Below are positions 53,907 through 64,000 of a stretch of DNA of 64,000 nt, piece after piece. The stretch's first letter is position 1. The number at the start of each line of letters is the position of its first letter. The stretch comes from Phytophthora hibernalis (taxonomy: Eukaryota > Oomycota > Peronosporomycetes > Peronosporales > Peronosporaceae). The notes beneath the pieces are model-generated. The model did no database searches. It was not told the DNA's origin and saw nothing but the letters and a program-made list of their open reading frames with translations. The translations under genes were made by a program, and so were the position numbers. Location: NCBI GenBank assembly GCA_012656075.1, contig JAAKBF010000339.1, forward strand, positions 186,001 through 250,000, written 5' to 3'.

Positions 53907-56171
53907 ATGGGCAAGAATCGCCACAGCAAGGACCGGCTGTTCATCACGCAGACCGAGCACAAGTACCTCTACGGTGGCAAGAAGCAGGAGATCCGTCGTG
54001 CCTACAAACGTGCGTGCTTCTGTACCCCTCCCTGTCTTATTATCCATCGCTCTGTGTGCTAAACTTCCCACCACCACTTGCCACTGTACCGCAGGCTTAC
54101 CGTTCAACTGCTGCGCTATCACCCTCTGCCCCTTCACGGTACCCACTCCCAGCTCGTTCACTACTGTGTGCTGCCACTGACGTGACTTTGTACGACGATA
54201 GAACCCTGTATGCACGCGTGAGGGCCATTTGTTTGACCTGGAGGCCGTTGTGCCCTACGTCAAGGAGCACCAGATTGTACGTCCTACATCCCGAGTCCAC
54301 GGCCCAAAGAAAGGTGGAGTTTTAATTCTTACGCTAATGGTGTTTTCGTCCGTATAGAATCCTGTGACGGGCAAGCCACTGGCGCTGAAGGAGCTGATCC
54401 AACTGCATTTCAGCAAGAACTCACAGGGCGAGTACTTCTGCCCCGTCACCTACAAGGTGTTAACTGACAACACCAAGATCGCTGCTATCGCTGCGACGGG
54501 CAACATTTTCTGCTACGAGGCTGTTGAAGAGCTCAACATCAAGCCGAAGAACTGGACAGTACGGTGCAACTGGTTCAGGATGACTGAGTGCTGACGCCGT
54601 CTTGTGTTTGGTTTTAATGTAGGACCTCATTTCTGGCGCCAAGTTCAAGCGTAAAGATATCATCATTCTACAGGACCCACAAGACTTTTCCAATCGCGAA
54701 ATTGAAAACTTCGAGCACCTACGGCGAGCTAAGGCGAGCGAAAATGTACGTAGTGCAAGCATTCACACATGACAAGAATCCCTTGCACAATTGAAAATTA
54801 ATAATTTGTGAACCTGCATGATTGATGATGAATCAGAACGCTTCAACAACGACTGCAGCACGAGATATCCGCACAAATGCTGCTACGGACCGCATTCTCC
54901 AAGAGGTACCACAGCGATCATTTTGGTCACTGACTACAAATAAGTGTTTAAGTGGCTTGCTATTACGGTATGTGTGTGAAATGTAGCTGGATGCCAAACG
55001 AGCAACGCAGAAAGAGCTGTCAGAAAAAATTAAGCGTGGGGCGGAAGATGTGAGCGAGAAGGATAAGATTGTGGCTTCGCTAACTCACCGCAGTCTATCA
55101 AAAGAAGAGGCAGTGGCTAAGAAGACAACCCAATCAGGAAAACTGCAGTACTCGCAGTTTACTGCTGGTGACTGCTCAAGTTCATTCACATCTAGTGCGA
55201 GGGCTCCTGTCACTGAGAACGCAGTGGCGCTTGCTTCGGAACAAGAACTGCATGAGCGAAGGTGGCAAGCTGTGCGGAAGCTGAAGAAGAAAGGCCTCGT
55301 GCGCCTTGAAACTACCGTCGGCAACATTAACCTGGAGGTGGATTGCGACTTTGTCCCGCAAACAGCTGATAACTTTATGAGCTTGTGCCAGGCCAAGTAC
55401 TACGACGACGTGCTATTTCATCGAGTCATTAAGGGCTTCATGATGCAGGGAGGTGACCCAACGGGTACAGGCCGAGGTGGGGAATCCATTTGGAAGAAAC
55501 CGTTCCGTGATGAAATCGACAGCCGATTGGTAAGATCACTGTACTGCACAAGTGTTACTCTACAACTTTACTGACTGTTTTTGGCGTATTGTGTGCTCGA
55601 AATAGTCCCACGACACTAGGGGGTGCTGAGTATGGCAAACTCTGGGCCAAGCACAAACAACTCGCAGTTTTTCATCACCTTCAAAGCGTGCTCACACCTC
55701 GACAAGAAGCACACGGTGTTTGGTCGGGTAGTTGGGGGAATGGATGTGCTGGATACTATTGAGCGCGTTGAGACTGGTTCGGACGACCGTCCTATAGTGG
55801 ATGTGCGGATCAAGGGTGTTCATATATTTGCCAACCCGTTTCAGGAGTACGCGGACGCTCACGAACAAGGGCTGGATGTCGTGCAAGTTGCAAAGGAGAA
55901 GGCCGCACGTGAGGCGAAATCTCGAGTGAAAGGCTCCGTTTTGAAAGTTGGTGGCAAATGGATAGCTTACGATGATCTTGGCGAAGTGGATGTGGCTAGT
56001 ATCCCCACAAGCGAAACTTTAAAGGACGAAAACGTTGGGAAATATCTGGCGAACTCTGATGTATCCACGAAAAAGCGGTCGTTGGAACCAGTGATGCCAG
56101 CTCCCATCGAGAGCAAGAAGAAGAGTAAGAAGCAGTCGTCCAGTGGATTTGGCAACTTCACAGGGTGGTAG
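53907..56171 (+). CDS. PPIL2: PPIL2/CYC4, U-box cyclophilin
   Basis: This is a nuclear peptidyl-prolyl isomerase and U-box ubiquitin ligase of the spliceosome. There are eight exons: 53907-54009, 54095-54138, 54202-54276, 54358-54558, 54623-54745, 54837-54905, 54987-55529 and 55606-56171; all junctions are GT-AG and in phase. The U-box half has GKNRHSKDRLFITQTEHKYL, LPFNCCAITLCPFTNPVC, FDLEAVVPYVKEHQINPVTG and FSKNSQGEYFCPVTYKVLTD. The cyclophilin half has VGNINLEVDCDFVPQTADNF, LFHRVIKGFMMQGGDPTGTG, SMANSGPSTNNSQFFITFKA and HLDKKHTVFGRVVGGMDVLD. His replaces the cyclosporin-contacting Trp, as PPIL2 proteins also lack it (human has Tyr). One G must be added at the GGGGG near 55618. The C-terminus is Lys-rich. 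Confidence 0.93.
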
Positions 56172-56334
56172 TGCTGGTACTTCCTTGTATTTCAGTAGCT
56201 TCGAATGAGGCCCCAGAATAATGATACCACAGTTTGAAACGGAAAGCCTATTTTGAAGGTAATCGAAATGGATGTCCCCTAACTGCCGTGCTGTTGGAAC
56301 AGTACCTCGATTGTGAAAGAGGTTAACTCTTCTT

Positions 56335-58169
56335 ATGGACAAGTACATCGTGGAGAAGATCATCGGCGAGGGCACGTATGGCATCGTGTACAAGGCCAGA
56401 GAGAAGGTATGCTTTCGCAATGACGACGCTTTCCGATTTGCCATGCTCACTTTGACGATGGAAATCGGATCCAGGCAACGGGGACTATGTAGCAATCAAG
56501 AAATTCAAGACTGCAGATGGTAGGCTTGCTGAAATGCTGTACTCTTGACATGTTTTTTGCAGTTGTTTATAACAATGGAGTGGTGGTGTCTCTTACAGAT
56601 GAGCAACTGTCAAAGCGAGAGATACAAGCGTGCTCGATGCTCAGTCACCCGAACATTGTGTCCTATCGCAACAGCTTTCGGCACGATGGATTGTTGCACC
56701 TAGTGTTTGATTATGTGTGTGAAGGCATGGTGAAGGTGAGAACTACCGGTAGCGAGGGCGCTTCTCGTCGAAGTTTTATTTACTGAACCCCTCGTTTTGG
56801 CAGCTATTGTCCAGAAACAAAAAGGGATTGAAGCCGCAAGAGGCACGGAAAATTATTTACCAGTTGTGCAAAGCTTTGGAATACTGCCACTCCAATCGCA
56901 TCATGCACAGAGGTAAGTTTCTGGTGCTGATTTGGCAGAATGAGTCTCCTTTCTGCAACTAATGCATTTCCTTAGATGTGAAGCCCGACAACATCCTCAT
57001 CGATGAAAATGGGGATATCAAGCTGTGTGATTTCGGTACGTTAGTTTTCGGATGGGGGTGCCAATGTTCTCGTTGAAATAATAAGTTTTATCCATGCTGG
57101 TAGGCGTTGCGAGGACTGTGCAATTTGAAGGAGACCCGTTGTCAGACTACGTTTCCACTCGTTGGTATCGTCCGCCCGAACAAGAACTTCGGTGAGTGTC
57201 ACCATCTCCATCCTCGCTTACCCTCCACCCTAACACCCTTTGTCCAGACTCGACCGCTATTCTTTTGATGCCGATGTTTGGAGTGTTGGCTGTGTGCTGA
57301 TGGAGCTGCTAACGGGTCGTCCTCTCTTCCCCGGCAATACACAACTCGACCAAATGTACGTACGCTTATCGAAGTGACTATTGTTAAACTTTACTTGTAC
57401 CTGACAGAGCATTCAGCAACCTCATTCAGAGTTACCTCGGACCCTCCCAGCCGCTCTTCTCCCCAGAATCCCTCGAGGTGTTGTATCAGTCCAAGTATCA
57501 TCAAAAACTTTTCAGGAGCTACTGGGTGATCGACATCTTCCGGAAGGAGCCCTTGATTTTATCATTAACACTGTGCAGCTTGAGCCTAAACTCCGCCTGT
57601 CATCTAAACAGTGCCTCGAGCACCCGTTTTTACGGTCATTGCGTGACACTGAGCTCAAAGACCGTGAAAAGAGACGCCGTGCAGGTCGGGCGAATGACGA
57701 CGAAGGTATTGAGGAAGATATACCAGGTGAAGGGCAGCGAATGGATTATAAAGCTGACCAGAAGACCATGGGCATTATGGGCCTAGCATCACCTTACAAA
57801 TATGGTCCTCACACGTTTGACTTCAAGCGCGATGGCGAGAAGGAGACTGAAAGCGCTGCGAAGTCGAAGCAACGCCCCCGACGATTACACGGTCGACGCC
57901 CGAACGCCTACGACAATAATACTGAGTGCGACAGTGACGACATCCAGGAAATCATCGAGGTTGAAGACAGTGACTCAATTTCACGTTCTCGACTTCGTTG
58001 GAACGATGGTGACAGCATCAACAACGACTACAAGTCGCTTCAGGACGTACTGCCCCGATCGAAAGGCATTCCGCGACGTGGGCTACTGGCGGCATCCGCA
58101 AAGGCGGAGGTGGATCCGTTGGACGGCGATAGTTGCTACGAAGACGACTTTGAAGAGTATCACCATTGA
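56335..58169 (+). CDS. CDKL-type cyclin-dependent-like protein kinase
   Basis: There are eight exons: 56335-56406, 56475-56519, 56599-56735, 56804-56912, 56976-57035, 57104-57191, 57248-57355 and 57408-58169, all GT-AG. Kinase motifs are in order: IIGEGTYGIVYKAREK (P-loop), VAIKKFKTADDEQLSKREIQ (catalytic Lys, alpha-C Glu), IMHRDVKPDNILIDENG (H-R-D), CDFGVARTVQFEG (D-F-G), YVSTRWYRPPEQELR (activation segment with the CDK/CDKL Tyr) and SVGCVLMELLTGRPLFPGNT. After the lobe an acidic, Ser-rich tail (DSDDIQEIIEVEDSDSISRS) of about 190 residues ends EDDFEEYHH. Two one-base additions are needed: GGGG near 56481 (KATGDYVAIKKF) and CCC near 57551 (EPLDFIINTVQL). CDKL kinases commonly control cilia and flagella; zoospore flagella make this plausible but unproven. 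Confidence 0.88.
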
Positions 58170-58287
58170 AACGTATGACGTTAGGACTACCAACCACATT
58201 TCCTATCAAAGCCGAAACAAACATGGAGTATTATCGATTATCCTTTTACGAAATCGTACCAGCTATCGACTATACCATTGCGAACAG

Positions 58288-59823
58288 TTAAGCTAGGTTG
58301 ATGGGGGACTTGACCTCGACAAAGTTGGGCGACTTGGCGTTGTTGTTCTTGTGGAACAACACGTCAATGTCCTCCAGCAGAATGCCCTTCGTCTCCGGGC
58401 AGAAGAAGTAAACGAACACGAGGCAAATCAGACACAGACCCGCGAAGAGGAAGAAAACCCCGTTGATGTTAAGCGAAGGGAAGAGCTTCACGACCTCGGT
58501 CATCACGGCACCCATAGCCCAGTTTGCAGCAGTCGAGAGCGACACAGCCGACGCACGAACGTTGAGCGGGAAGATTTCAGCCGGGTAGATCCAGCACACG
58601 GGGCCCCACGAGATGGCGAAGTTGAAGACGAAGAAGGCCGTACCGAGACAAATGAACCAGCCACCGACCCTCGGACAGCCAGCGTCATCCGTGTTGCCAT
58701 CACAAATGCAGGTGAACAAGATCGCAGCAAACAAGTGCCCGAGAACCATGCCCACTGCGCCAATTAGCAACATTTGACGACGACCAAACGAGTCCACCCA
58801 GCGCATGGCCGGAATGGTACTCACGAAGTTGACACCTGAAATGAACAGGGACGAGTAGATACCAGCCTGCGTGATGTCCTTGAAGATGAGAGCGCCGTAA
58901 CTCATAATGGGATTGATGCCAGTCGCTTGCTGCAGTACTTGCAACACCATAGCGATAATCAACCGCTTGCGGAGTGACGGGTTGGTAACCAAGTCCAAGA
59001 CGCCCTCGCCACCTGCCTCCTCTTCTGCGATCTGATCACCGATAGCTGCCAATTCGTGGCCAACATTTTCGGTCATACGAAGTTTCTTCAAAACTTTTTC
59101 GGCCTCCTCCTTGCCCTTCTTCTTGTACGTCCAACGAGGGCTTTCAGGCACGAACCAAATGCCAAGAAGCACCACCAAGGGTGGAGCCATGGAGACGCCG
59201 TTGGTTGTGCGCCAACCGCGGTCGCGGTCCTCAACGATGATGTTCACCACGTTGGCGAGGAACAGTCCGATCACACACGTCATCTGCATGAAACCGGACA
59301 ACATGCCGCGGAGCTCCTTGGGTGCCATCTCGGCACCAAACAGTGGTAATGAGAAGGACGAGTTGCCGACACCGAAGCCCTGGATGATACGGGCAATGTA
59401 CATGAGCGAGTGCGCTTGCGCCTTGTTGAAGCACACCCAACAGGTACCACCGCAGAACAACACACCGGCCGAGAAAATGGTCGCTCGACGCCCGAACTTG
59501 TCCGCAACGATGCCGCCCATGAATGCTCCGACCAAGCAACCCAAATTGTACGCCATGTTGTACCAGACTGTGAACGTCGTCCACTCACTCGGCAGGTCGG
59601 AAGTGGATTTCGTGCAGTCCTCATACGTGAAGTTGTGCCAGCCCACGCAGTAGTCGTTGAGGAACGAGTCCATGATGAGCACACCCGAAGTCACACCTTG
59701 ATCATAGCCGAAGAAGATGCCTCCTAGCGAAGCGAAGACGCAGACGATGATAGCATACTTGCGCGAGCCTTCAGTCGGCGTGTCGTCGATATCAGGCGTG
59801 TTCACAATCACCCCGGTCGCCAT
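58288..59823 (-). CDS. Hexose transporter, major facilitator superfamily
   Basis: An uninterrupted 511-residue frame with 12 predicted helices. Signatures include FFGYDQGVTSGVLIMDSFLN, ADKFGRRATIFSAGVLFCGG, FVPESPRWTYKKKGKEEAEK, QQATGINPIMSYGALIFKD, VDSFGRRQMLLIGAVGM and FFCPETKGILLEDIDVL. The extracellular loop after helix 1 has Cys and an N-glycosylation site (NFT). Start is ATG at 59823, 63 nt downstream of a near-perfect oomycete initiator. It is convergent with the kinase gene (118 bp between stops). It is only distantly like the sugar transporter at 33.6 kb, so it is a separate subfamily. It probably works by proton-coupled or facilitated hexose uptake. Confidence 0.92.
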   Translation of the reverse strand: MATGVIVNTPDIDDTPTEGSRKYAIIVCVFASLGGIFFGYDQGVTSGVLIMDSFLNDYCVGWHNFTYEDCTKSTSDLPSEWTTFTVWYNMAYNLGCLVGAFMGGIVADKFGRRATIFSAGVLFCGGTCWVCFNKAQAHSLMYIARIIQGFGVGNSSFSLPLFGAEMAPKELRGMLSGFMQMTCVIGLFLANVVNIIVEDRDRGWRTTNGVSMAPPLVVLLGIWFVPESPRWTYKKKGKEEAEKVLKKLRMTENVGHELAAIGDQIAEEEAGGEGVLDLVTNPSLRKRLIIAMVLQVLQQATGINPIMSYGALIFKDITQAGIYSSLFISGVNFVSTIPAMRWVDSFGRRQMLLIGAVGMVLGHLFAAILFTCICDGNTDDAGCPRVGGWFICLGTAFFVFNFAISWGPVCWIYPAEIFPLNVRASAVSLSTAANWAMGAVMTEVVKLFPSLNINGVFFLFAGLCLICLVFVYFFCPETKGILLEDIDVLFHKNNNAKSPNFVEVKSPINLA

Positions 59824-59885
59824 GGTTCAATCCGCTTGGCGAGACGATGCTTGAGTACTGCTTGAGTGCTTCTTGAGTGGTTGAA

Positions 59886-59902
59886 TGCAAATTGCAGAAT
59901 GA
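59886..59902 (-). promoter_or_regulatory. Oomycete Inr plus flanking region of the hexose transporter
   Basis: Minus strand TCATTCTGCAATTTGCA matches YCAWTYY-N-CAWTTT-N-YY at 16 of 17 positions, ending 63 nt before the ATG. Confidence 0.75.
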
Positions 59903-60548
59903 AATGACTGCCGATTGAAAACGGAGCGGTGACTTTCGCTGGTGTCGTTGGCTAGGTTTTCCATGAGGGCACCAAGGTGGAGGAGGTGGCGAAGAATCAC
60001 CCGAGAGAGGCTGCCAGGATGAGGCTGCGAGCCTCAACAGGATAGGAATGCATAGTCTTGCTGATGTGTGAGCGGCATGTAGTTGAAGTTGTCCGTCACG
60101 TTAGGCATTAACTCTAATAGTTTCCGCACCGCGTTGCTTAGTTTGTTGCCCTCTCAGTGCGACTTGATTTATTTCTCCACGAGATCATCCACATCCAACT
60201 CGCGAAGTCACCGAGGGCAACTCGACTTCACCTTCAAGCTCGGAAAGCTTTGCACGAAGCGCTCGTCTCGCGAGGAGCAGCGCATTGCACTCGTGCAAGC
60301 TCGTCCATGCTGTGTTGTCTTCTGAGCTCGCGGAAGACTCACTTATTTTGCTGGCGATCCATGCTAATACCGGTAGGCAGATTCTGAGCACCTTATTTTC
60401 TGGCGATCCGCAACGAGTTAAACTGAAGGCCTGGCTCATGAAAGCTCGTTTATGCACTTCAGACTTGTCAATTGAAGTTCAACCGCGACCTCTCACCTCA
60501 CGACGCCGTCGGCGGCGTACAGTCAAACTGTGTTTGGTGATTCTACCT
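59903..60548. other. Spacer with a protein-like fragment
   Basis: On the plus strand, SSELAEDSLILLAIHANTGR then QILSTLFSGDPQRVKLKAWL (about 60310-60440) reads like coding sequence but has no clear start, domain or splice partner. It may be a gene remnant cut by the neighbouring TIR element. Confidence 0.3.
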
Positions 60549-61790
60549 CATGCACTGATAGTCAAACGGCATATTAATATGTTTGAATATTTTCGAATAT
60601 TCGAATGAATATGAATATTCATATTTGATCTGGTTCGCCATATTAATATAATAACTCGAATGAGGTGACGGGCGGAGGTCATATTAATATATTTGAATAC
60701 AAATATTTATTGGTGTCTGACACACAAACTGCACGCAGGCATCAAGCCTATAACAACGTTTCCTTTCGGGTTTCCTTTCCAGTGTTCTCGTTTCCGCTGC
60801 TGCTTCCACTTATCTTAGAAGAAGCCGCAGCGATGTAATGTTCTCAAGTCCCAGAGCTCGATGTCATGGAGGAGTGCGTCGAACAAAATGTATCGTTTGT
60901 CTGCTAGGCAAGGTTTTGTATCTTATCGTTATTCCCCTCAGTAATGCAAGGGTGCGCTTTCATTTCTTGCTTTGTTTGAACAACTTTTGCAGCGAAAACT
61001 GCGCCAAACGGTAAACGAACTCAAAATCAAAGACAAGAGGAAACAGCGACCACGAAACTTTTTGGTTGACAAGAACGGCATATCGGATTTAGGCTAAAGC
61101 AGACTAAGTCTATGACTTTAATAACACTAGAATACTTGTATTTCCGATCACCGCCGAAGTATGAATAAATGGCGGGTTCTTACTCTTACAGACAAATAAC
61201 GAACTATTTCCTGACGTGCGGCATCGTAGGGGCAATCGAGCAGTTCATTGTGGAATATGAGCCGAGGCTTGAAGTGCACTGCGAAGAAGTGCTCTGAGAG
61301 ACTAGCCCTGAGGGATGTGGTGGGCGGGCTACGAGCTACGAGCTGGTCGCTGGACTCTCGATGCTGCTCGGCCTGTTCTGTCTGTACCTGCACTTCCTAA
61401 ATGAAATCTCGCTATCTAGGTTTCTTCGACGAGCAGCAGATGCTAACTTCGTCCAGGTATTCTTGTCTGCTTGGCTTGTTGTATCGTTAGTCGTCTGAAC
61501 TTTTCACTTGTCCTGTACTCTGCCTTCTCAGGAAACCGGAGTATCCCTTTTACTGCGCTTATCTTTGCTGCACTTCATTGCGCATGCTGCGTCCGAACAC
61601 TTCACAGTTCTTCGATGTAGCCATCTTAACATATCCCCTGAAATGCACTCAGTACGATTGAATACGGGTATTAATACGTTCAAATATTAATATTCATTCA
61701 AGCGAGCTGAAATGAATGAATATGAATATTCGTATTCATATTCGATTCTGAAAGCAATATGAATATTCATCAAATGACTATCAATCCCTG
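60549..61790. mobile_element. 1.24-kb hAT-like non-autonomous element with AT-rich palindromic ends
   Basis: CATGCACTGATAGTC at 60549-60563 matches the inverted right end (CAGGGATTGATAGTC, 61776-61790) at 12 of 15. Just inside each end lie GAATATTCATATTCG-type inverted runs (60590-60630 and 61690-61770). CA-rich ends with GATAGTC-type repeats fit hAT elements. No intact transposase is seen; protein-like scraps occur near 61150-61400. I could not find an 8-bp target duplication. Confidence 0.5.
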
Positions 61791-62072
61791 CTCAAGCAGC
61801 GCCACCCTCATCGAAACGTGAGGACGTCCCGGTTTCTGGTTTCGCTTGCGAGGCGGTCATTATTGCGTCATTGCTGCTGCACTCAGCAACGGCATCTGGC
61901 AAATTGCCCCCATTCGAGCCCGACTTGATAAGTTAAGCATGAGTCGAAGTCATGTTCGACGACGTGGAATCCACGTAGTGACACATGCATGTCATTTTTA
62001 GGGAGCTTTTCCTTATCTCTAAATCTAGACAAAACAGAAGATAAACCCTAGACCTAATGCTTGAAATTCCCT

Positions 62073-62089
62073 CCATTTTGAATTTTGTC
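62073..62089 (+). promoter_or_regulatory. Oomycete Inr plus flanking region of the last gene
   Basis: CCATTTTGAATTTTGTC matches YCAWTYY-N-CAWTTT-N-YY at 16 of 17 positions, ending 4 nt before the ATG at 62094. The placement supports that start and implies a very short leader. Confidence 0.7.
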
Positions 62090-62093
62090 CAGC

Positions 62094-64000
62094 ATGGACG
62101 TGATTCTCGCGCGCGCGGGGCTTAGCAGCGCCCAGCAGCATGCGCTCTGCCTGGATGCCGTGACTGACGAGGTGATGCGTACGGAAATCAAGCTGAAGGA
62201 CGCCCTCACGGCTCTGAAGCGGCTGCGGGACGTTGTGCGCATAGCCCGAGACGTGCACAAATCGTCGACGCCGCTCGCCATGTTGGCGCCGCATACAGAG
62301 ACGTCCGCCGCGCGACTGATCAAAATCGGAAGGCAAATCGATCCCTTGGTCCAGAAAATCTACTTTGGTTTGCGATCTCCGAGTGTCTCGCCATCATACG
62401 AGGCTTCGCGGACGTCGACTGATGAAGAGGAGGGAGAAGAAGGGCGACTAGCGAGATTGAACTGGAGGATTGCTCAGCAGAGACCAGCGGGTCGCTTGCT
62501 GGCTCCGGCTCCTTCGAGCACACGTCCTCCCCCTCCAGACCAATTTTTGCCTCACCAGACCAAGGAATTGCTGCTCCTCCACCTCCCTGGAGTGGCCCCA
62601 CTCAGGGAGGACACCCGACGTATTGATGGATCCAGTGGTTTACGCGTCTCACTTGAGTTCTGGTTCACACATGATTGAACCACGCATGCAGGTTGGTCAG
62701 AAGCGGCGAGCTGCCACTGCGGTGGAGAACTCTTTCTTGAGACCGAACACTTCCGAGCAGCTTTCGGATGTTTGTCCGATAAAGGTGGAGAGCAGACGAG
62801 ATTCCAAACGAATGGCGACACACTCCAACTCGGCAAACAAAACAAAAGAAGTTCCTGTCGTGGCTGACCTCAAAAGGCGACTATCACAGATTCCACAGGA
62901 GGAGCAGGAGGGTGCCTTGTTCAAAAGCATCCAGTCTGCGCTTGAGATTGCACAATTGACTATGGTTACAGGAGAAGAGGTACGAGTCCAGGAGGCTGTG
63001 AACTACGCGCGAAAAGCCACGGAAGACTTATTGAAGAGGGACGCTGATTTCACCATCGAACAGAACCGGCACGTGGAAGATGTACTGCAGGTATTATCGG
63101 TTGTTGTGCGCACTGTCCTGGCGACTAAGGGGAAAATTGAGGCATCAGGAGTGCGCGATCTGCATGAGCTTATCAAGCAAGTGCAGAACAAGTTCGAGGA
63201 TTCTTCGGCGCGCTTTCAGTGGTACGTGGGTGCTCAATACCATGATAGCGGCTTATACTAACAACCATCGTGTGCAGGTGCAACACGAATATGCGAAAAT
63301 TTATCACGGCACATTACAAAAAGCTTGCTAGTGTGTCTGTTGAAGACCAAAATAAGCTGGTGGCAGCTCTAGACGAAGTCCGTGGGTGGAAGTGCTCAGA
63401 AGACTACAGTGTTTCTAGGTTTGAGGGCATGATGGCTGTTGTGCGGGAGTTACTCGATGGTTCCTACGAAGAATGGCAGCCTTGCGAGGATTCACGATTG
63501 GCAGAGCTTTTGGGCCTCATGAACATCCGAATGGGTTCTTTTCGAGACAGCGCGGTGCAGAGAACTCGGCAACATGAAGTCAATGAATGGCTAAGCAAAA
63601 TGTCGGGCGCGTCCTTTACGCCGACTTTGGATCTGGTGTCTATCCCCCACCTAAGAAAGAAGATGTCTGTACTACGCCAAGGGGGATTTCAACGGAGTGG
63701 TGACGTCGAAGACAGCCTCAAACGGATTGATCAAGCAAGTTGTATGCCCAGCCTTGGGTACTTCACAAGGACCCTGTACTCTTTCCTGGCCAATGCAGTC
63801 ATGACGCGAGATGAAAAACTCCTTCCACTCCGTCGACTTTGTGAATTCAACGAACACCTTCAAGCGGTCAATAGCTTCGATTGTGAATTCGACCACTTGG
63901 AAATTCTCCGATCGAGCCAGGAACTTGAAAAATCCTGTATTTTATGCGTGCGATCATGCATGAGCGTCCAGATTACGAGAAGTGCTCGACCAGGTGCGTC
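62094..64000 (+). CDS. Uncharacterised protein, 3' end beyond the window
   Basis: ATG at 62094 begins MDVILARAGLSSAQQHALCL with a helical N-terminal domain (LKDALTALKRLRDVVRIARD). A Ser/Pro-rich linker (SGSFEHTSSPSRPIFASPDQ) and two more helical regions follow (AVNYARKATEDLLKRDADF, then MAVVRELLDGSYEEWQP). An intron (63222-63278, GT-AG) joins SARFQW to CNTNMRKFITAHYKKLASV. A second donor-like AGGTGCGTC lies at the edge. Single-base additions at GGG (62448), TT (62621) and AAAAA (63930) keep one frame; the last gives LEKILYFMRAIMHERPDYEK. I recognise no family. The helical blocks could be an interaction scaffold. The gene is incomplete here. Confidence 0.6.

Noticed and set aside
58351..59727. 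Several plus-strand frames over the hexose transporter
   Set aside because: They are shadows of an uninterrupted 511-residue transporter with all family signatures.
1..64000. CRISPR array, prophage, rRNA or tRNA genes
   Set aside because: No regularly spaced repeats with unique spacers, no phage gene cluster and no structural RNA pattern; the window is eukaryotic.

Overview
The window looks like nuclear DNA of an oomycete, most likely a Phytophthora or close relative in the Peronosporales. Three things point there. Conserved eukaryotic genes have short GT-AG introns (about 60-90 nt) and short spacers. Several starts are preceded by the oomycete Inr plus flanking-region promoter (YCAWTYY-N-CAWTTT-N-YY); the PA200/Blm10 gene at 49916-49933 matches it perfectly, and the hexose transporter (59886-59902) and the last gene (62073-62089) nearly so. 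The left part is packed with oomycete-style transposable-element debris. I see no rRNA, tRNA, CRISPR or phage feature.

Layout. Positions 1-27.8 kb are a gene-poor, transposon-rich block: two Tc1/IS630-type DD34E transposases (1936-3018 and 5387-6434), a pogo-like element with TA target duplications (3207-4189), several small TIR elements, a Ser/Arg/Pro-rich orphan gene (about 6587-8230), and one ordinary gene, a zinc alcohol dehydrogenase (8981-10032). Copia, hAT, chromodomain-Ty3/gypsy and LINE fragments follow. Next come two outward-facing MULE ends (17.32 and 24.54 kb) enclosing a large inverted repeat with a small nuclear-type gene in its core, then a second copy of an LTR-like repeat. 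The two LTR-like copies (about 13.8 and 25.05 kb) each carry a different nested MITE.

From 28.3 kb to the right edge the window is a gene-dense housekeeping block. In order: an App1-like membrane phosphatase with C-terminal repeats, a sugar transporter, SDA1, a METTL21-type methyltransferase, a yippee-like protein, SmB, PEX10, C1D/Rrp47, a C2H2-like protein, PSME4/PA200, a GlcNAc-transferase-domain protein, an ARM-repeat protein, the U-box cyclophilin PPIL2, a CDKL-type kinase, a hexose transporter and an uncharacterised gene running off the edge. Several are RNA or ribosome maturation factors (SDA1, SmB, C1D, PPIL2), two are in proteolysis or ubiquitin-type pathways (PA200, PPIL2), and one is in peroxisome import (PEX10). 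They are not an operon; neighbours are divergent, convergent or tandem with short shared promoters.

A property of the sequence affects every gene call. Most genes are broken by frame changes that are repaired by adding one base (twice, two bases) inside or next to a short homopolymer. I found about 30 such places in conserved genes and none that needs a base removed. The simplest reading is homopolymer under-calling in the assembly rather than mass pseudogenisation, so I annotate these loci as single genes and say where they break.
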